Below are positions 60,647 through 64,000 of a stretch of DNA of 64,000 nt, in pieces. Made by a program: the position numbers and the translations under genes. Source of the DNA: UBA10649 sp965278965 (GTDB taxonomy: Bacteria > Actinomycetota > Actinomycetes > S36-B12); NCBI GenBank assembly GCA_965278965.1, contig OZ257127.1, positions 124,001 to 188,000 of the forward strand, written 5' to 3'. Numbering within the stretch: position 1 is the stretch's first letter; each line of letters opens with the position of its first letter. Under the pieces are notes generated by a model, which saw only the letters and a list, made by a program, of their open reading frames with translations, did no database searches and was not told where the DNA came from.

Positions 60647-61935
60647 ACTCCGAAGAACCTCTGCGCGGCGACGATCCCCGCCACGGCGGCGTCGATGTCG
60701 GCCTCGTCGTTGTAGACGTAGGGCGAGATGCGGGTCGTCGCCGGCACGCCGAACCGGCGGCAGGTCGGCCACGCGCAGTGATGCCCCACGCGTACGGCAA
60801 CACCGAGATCGTCCAGGAACTGCCCGACGTCATGCGGGTGCAGCCCGTCGACGGCGAACGACACGGCACTGCCCCGGTCGGTCGTATCGAGCGGGCCGAT
60901 GACACGCACCCCGGGCAGCTCCGCCAGGCGCCCCAGCGTGTAGCCCGTGAGGTCGAGCTCATGGGCGGCGACGGCCGCCATGCCGAGGTCGTCGAGGTAG
61001 GTCGCCGCAGCGGCGAGACCGACGGCCTGCGCGACCATCGGCGTGCCCGCTTCGAACCGCTTCGGCGGCGCCGCGAACGTCGTCGCCTCCATCGTCACGG
61101 TCTCGATCATCGAACCGCCGGTCAGGAACGGCGGCATCGCGTCCAGGATCTCCGGCCGCCCCCACAGCACGCCGATGCCCGTCGGGCCGAGCATCTTGTG
61201 ACCGCTCCACGCGACGAGGTCGGCGTCCAGGCTCGCGACGTCCACCGGCATGTGCGGGATCGACTGGCAGGCATCGACGACGCCCAGGGCGCCGACCGCA
61301 TGCGCACGCGCCATGATCTGCCGCACCGGGTTGACCGTCCCCAGGAGGTTGGACTGGTGCACGACGCTGACGACGCGCGTCGTCTCGTCGATGAGCGTGT
61401 CGAGGCCCGCGAGGTCCAGCCGGCCGTCGTCATCGACGGGAATCCACCGCAACGTCGCACCGGTCTTGGCGCAGACCTCCTGCCAGGGAACGAGGTTCGC
61501 GTGGTGCTCCATCTCGGTCACGACGATGGAGTCGCCCGGACGCAGGACGAACCGCGGGTCAACCTCACCCGGCGCGAACGCCGCCTTGGCCGTCGCATTC
61601 GTGAACGCGTACGCGACGAGGTTGATGCTCTCGGTGGCGTTCTTCGTGAAGACGAGCTCGGCCGGCTGCGCGCCGACGAACGCGGCGATGCGCGCACGGG
61701 ACTGCTCGTACGCCTCGGTCGCCTCCTCGGCGAGCTGGTGCGCGCCGCGGTGGACGCCGGCGTTGGAGGTCTCATAGAACGCCCGCTCGGCGTCAAGGAC
61801 GGCCAGCGGCTTCTGGCTCGTGGCCCCGCTGTCGAGGTACACCAGCGGCCGGTCGCCGCGCACCGTGCGCTGCAGGATCGGGAAGTCCTTGCGGATCCGC
61901 TCGACGTCGAGGGGTCCGGTGGCTGGGGGCGCCAT
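60643..61935 (-). CDS. sufS: Cysteine desulfurase
   Basis: A 430-aa PLP enzyme of the group II NifS/SufS family, with the PLP Lys in AWSGHKMLGPTGIGVLWG and the active-site Cys in RVGHHCAWPTCRRFG near the C-terminus, plus EMEHHANLVPWQ. It extracts sulfur from cysteine and passes it to SufU, encoded next. The start is ATG 61935, 2 nt after the sufC stop. Confidence 0.95.
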   Translation of the reverse strand: MAPPATGPLDVERIRKDFPILQRTVRGDRPLVYLDSGATSQKPLAVLDAERAFYETSNAGVHRGAHQLAEEATEAYEQSRARIAAFVGAQPAELVFTKNATESINLVAYAFTNATAKAAFAPGEVDPRFVLRPGDSIVVTEMEHHANLVPWQEVCAKTGATLRWIPVDDDGRLDLAGLDTLIDETTRVVSVVHQSNLLGTVNPVRQIMARAHAVGALGVVDACQSIPHMPVDVASLDADLVAWSGHKMLGPTGIGVLWGRPEILDAMPPFLTGGSMIETVTMEATTFAAPPKRFEAGTPMVAQAVGLAAAATYLDDLGMAAVAAHELDLTGYTLGRLAELPGVRVIGPLDTTDRGSAVSFAVDGLHPHDVGQFLDDLGVAVRVGHHCAWPTCRRFGVPATTRISPYVYNDEADIDAAVAGIVAAQRFFGV

Positions 61936-61937
61936 CG

Positions 61938-62708
61938 TCACGCCGTCGCAGGGCTCTCGGTGCCGACGAACCGCTCGTACCCGTCGGTCTCGAGGACCTC
62001 CGCCAGCTCCGGGCCGCCGCTCTCGACGATCCGGCCGTCGTAGAAGACGTGCACGAAGTCCGGCGAGATGTACCGCAGGATCCGCGTGTAGTGGGTGATG
62101 AGCAGCGTCCCGGCGCCGGTCTCCTCGCGGAAGGCGTTGTACCCCTCGGCGATCACGCGGAGCGCATCGACGTCCAGACCGGAGTCGGTCTCGTCGAGGA
62201 CGGCGATCTTGGGCTTCAGCAAGGTCAGCTGCAGCATCTCGTGCCGCTTCTTCTCCCCGCCGGAGAAGCCCTCGTTGACGTTGCGCTCGGCGAATGCCGG
62301 GTCCATCTGCAGGTTCGCCATCGACGACTTCAGCTCGCCGATCCACTGGCGCAACTTCGGTGCCTCGCCGCGGACGGCCGTCGCCGAGGTGCGCAGGAAG
62401 TTGGAGACCGAGACGCCCGGAACCTCGACGGGGTACTGCATCGCGAGGAAGAGCCCCGCGCGGGCGCGCTCGTCGACGGACATCGCGAGCACGTCCTGGC
62501 CGTCCAGCGTGATGCTGCCGGCCGTGACCGTGTACTTCGGGTGCCCGGCGATCACGTACGCGAGCGTGGACTTGCCCGAGCCGTTCGGTCCCATCACGGC
62601 GTGCGTGGTGCCGCCCTCGATGGTGAGCGAGACCCCGCGCAGGATCTCGGTGTGACCCGCGTCGTTGGTGACGCCGGCATGGAGGTCGTCGATGACCAGG
62701 GTGCTCAT
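61938..62708 (-). CDS. sufC: Fe-S cluster assembly ATPase SufC
   Basis: A 256-aa ABC ATPase with Walker A GPNGSGKST (about 37-45), the SufC-specific NEGFSGGEKKRHEMLQ signature, Walker B IAVLDETDSGLDVDALR and LLITHYTRIL. It forms the SufBC2D scaffold with SufB and SufD. It overlaps the Rieske gene by 4 nt. GTG or ATG alternatives upstream are not needed. Confidence 0.96.
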   Translation of the reverse strand: MSTLVIDDLHAGVTNDAGHTEILRGVSLTIEGGTTHAVMGPNGSGKSTLAYVIAGHPKYTVTAGSITLDGQDVLAMSVDERARAGLFLAMQYPVEVPGVSVSNFLRTSATAVRGEAPKLRQWIGELKSSMANLQMDPAFAERNVNEGFSGGEKKRHEMLQLTLLKPKIAVLDETDSGLDVDALRVIAEGYNAFREETGAGTLLITHYTRILRYISPDFVHVFYDGRIVESGGPELAEVLETDGYERFVGTESPATA

Positions 62709-63094
62709 GATTCCTCGATCTGTCCGCCGACGCGCGCCGGCTCAGGGGTGGGTCCAGCAGTGGGCGTGGTGGAGGTGGCGTCGATCTCGATGACGGCGTC
62801 GGGCCCGTCGCCGACGACCCTCGCCGGGAAGGTCGCGACCGGCACGATCGCCGGCAGGCTTCGGGGGGCACCCGTGCGAAGGTCGAAGGCGGAGCCGTGC
62901 AGCCAGCACTCGATGGTGCAGCCGTCGACGTCGCCCTCGGACAGCGCGACGTCCGCGTGCGAGCAGCGGTCCTCGATCGCGAAGACGCCCTCGACGGTGT
63001 TCACGACGGCGATCGGGCGGCCGTCGACGAACACCCGATGCGCGGTCCCGACCGGCACGTCGGCGACGGAGCAGACCGGTGAGAAGCCGCTCAC
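62705..63094 (-). CDS. Rieske [2Fe-2S] ferredoxin in the SUF operon
   Basis: A 129-aa protein with the Rieske pattern Cys-x-His in DRCSHADVALSEG and Cys-x2-His in IECWLHGSAFDLRTG, ligands for a [2Fe-2S] cluster. The biphenyl-dioxygenase-type non-heme ferredoxin fold has a disordered Thr/Pro tail. Such a gene commonly sits between sufD and sufC in actinobacteria and may supply electrons for cluster assembly. The GTG start overlaps the sufD stop (GTGA). Confidence 0.92.
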   Translation of the reverse strand: MSGFSPVCSVADVPVGTAHRVFVDGRPIAVVNTVEGVFAIEDRCSHADVALSEGDVDGCTIECWLHGSAFDLRTGAPRSLPAIVPVATFPARVVGDGPDAVIEIDATSTTPTAGPTPEPARVGGQIEES

Positions 63095-64000
63095 GCGTCC
63101 TCCTCGGCCGGCATCCCCAGCCGCTCGGCGATCGCGGTGAGGACGTGGTCGCGCCACTGTCCCGCGGGGATCCGCCCGAGCACGTCGACGAAGAACCCAC
63201 GCACGACCAGCTGTCGGGCGACGTCCGCCGGGATGCCGCGGGCCTCGAGGTAGAACAGCTGCTCCTCGTCGAACGTGCCGGTCGCGCTCGCGTGCCCGGC
63301 GCTGACGACGTCGCCGGTCTCCAGCTCGAGGTTGGGCACCGAGTCCGCGCGTGCCCCGCCGTCGAGCAGCAGGTTGCGGTTGAGCTCGTAGGTGTCGATC
63401 CCGATCGCCGTCCGCCGGACCAGCACGTCGCCGACCCACACGGTGCGCGCGGTGGCGCCCGTCAGCGCGCCCTTGTAGACGACGCGGCTCGAGCAGTGCG
63501 GCTGGTCGTGGTCGACGAGGATCCGGTGCTCCAGGTGCTGGCCGGAGTCGGCGAGGAACGCGCCGATGAGCTCGGCCGAGCCGCCGGGACCGCCGTACGT
63601 GACCGACGGCAGGATGCGGACGACCTCGCCGCCGATCGTGACCTGTGCGGCGAGAACGTGCGCGTCGCGACCCACGTGCACGGGCCAGTGCCACAGGTGC
63701 GTGCCGGTGGGCGCTCCGCCGAGGAGGGACAGAACCGTGAGGTCCGCTCCGTCGGCGACCTCGGTCACGAGGGCGCCTGCGACGTCGAGGGAGCTGTCGT
63801 GGAGGACGACGACGGTCGCACGCGCGTGCCGGCCGACGTGGACCTGGATGCGCGCGTACGCGACGGGGGTCGTGCCGACGAGGCGCACGACGATGGGCTC
63901 GGCGATGACCGCCTCGGCAGGAACCTCCACCACGACGGTGCGCGTCGCCCCGGACCACGCGACGGCGGCGGCGCGGTCGGTCGGCAACCACGCGACCGGT
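63091..64000 (-). CDS. sufD: Fe-S cluster assembly protein SufD (partial, 5' end beyond window)
   Basis: About 300 residues of the C-terminal part are visible. They form the beta-helical core (GALVTEVADGADLTVLSLL, HLEHRILVDHDQPHCSSRVVYKGAL, in part) and end LGMPAEEDA. The conserved His in GDVVSAGHASATG is present. The frame is open to base 64000, so the N-terminus lies outside. The order sufD-Rieske-sufC-sufS-sufU-sufT suggests sufB and perhaps sufR upstream beyond the window. Confidence 0.92.
   Translation of the reverse strand, partial: PVAWLPTDRAAAVAWSGATRTVVVEVPAEAVIAEPIVVRLVGTTPVAYARIQVHVGRHARATVVVLHDSSLDVAGALVTEVADGADLTVLSLLGGAPTGTHLWHWPVHVGRDAHVLAAQVTIGGEVVRILPSVTYGGPGGSAELIGAFLADSGQHLEHRILVDHDQPHCSSRVVYKGALTGATARTVWVGDVLVRRTAIGIDTYELNRNLLLDGGARADSVPNLELETGDVVSAGHASATGTFDEEQLFYLEARGIPADVARQLVVRGFFVDVLGRIPAGQWRDHVLTAIAERLGMPAEEDA

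Overview
This window is high-GC chromosomal DNA from an actinobacterium. The evidence is a PafC/TatA/TatC/DagK/HelY-type helicase string; the polyprenol-phosphate-mannose synthase, RbpA and GarA-type FHA genes; a GcvH/FHA/MerR/DUF151/MerR/GcvP string; SUF genes with a Rieske ferredoxin between sufC and sufD; frequent GTG starts; and pervasive GTGA/ATGA/TGATG start-stop overlaps. Gene order resembles mycobacterial blocks from memory (Rv2089c-Rv2096c, Rv2050-Rv2051c, Rv1822-Rv1832, Rv3041c-Rv3042c, Rv1462-Rv1473). Separate lnt and ppm genes and FabI/FabG without mycolate genes suggest a non-mycobacterial lineage, perhaps Micrococcales, but I cannot name a genus.

Layout. 1-5.9 kb (+): end of a probable pafB, pafC, tatA, tatC, a diacylglycerol-kinase-like gene and a DExH helicase. 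5.9-7.5 kb: a DUF222/HNH endonuclease gene whose start codon lies in a consensus actinobacterial SOS box. 7.5-15.3 kb: a 5'-3' exonuclease, M24 peptidase, acyl-CoA dehydrogenase, amidohydrolase, lnt, ppm and fxsA. 15.3-20.6 kb (-): rbpA with an ECF-sigma-like promoter, then a five-gene protease/MoxR/DUF58/VWA/VWA operon. 20.7-37 kb is more accessory: an E. coli-type argG, two VOC proteins, a pentapeptide/MarR divergon, a second SOS-boxed DUF222/HNH gene, tag, GNAT, a P-loop kinase, an ArsR/SRPBCC pair with paired operators, a frameshifted gene, patatin, SDR, LLM oxidoreductase, a cyclase fusion, MarR/MFS and a BtuF-like protein. 37-46.8 kb (-): gcvP with a tandem glycine riboswitch, two MerR genes, DUF151, FHA, gcvH, the DUF881/Sbp/DUF881 envelope trio and a CDP-alcohol phosphatidyltransferase. 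46.8-57 kb: an unknown membrane protein, a TauE gene split by an in-frame stop, an ABC ATPase, serB, sixA, fabI/fabG, TMEM175, DUF3099, SURF1, an SDR and an ABC exporter. 57-64 kb (-): enoyl-CoA hydratase, ABC-F and the sufT-U-S-C-Rieske-sufD block, running off the window end.

The main functional groups are protein export and envelope biogenesis, DNA-damage-linked functions (PafC, Tag, the two SOS-boxed HNH genes), glycine cleavage, and Fe-S cluster assembly.

The most unusual signals are non-coding. One is a roughly 80-bp palindromic element present twice in opposite orientation (55394-55474 and 59780-59860), one copy forming the C-terminus of an ABC exporter. Others are a shared promoter/SOS module on the two HNH genes, a 12-bp-spaced array of TGACCNGTCA-like sites, several inverted-repeat operators in divergent promoters, and many -10-like elements 6-8 nt before start codons, which suggest leaderless transcripts. 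I saw no rRNA, tRNA, CRISPR array, IS transposase or prophage. Everything was read by eye; no database search was run.
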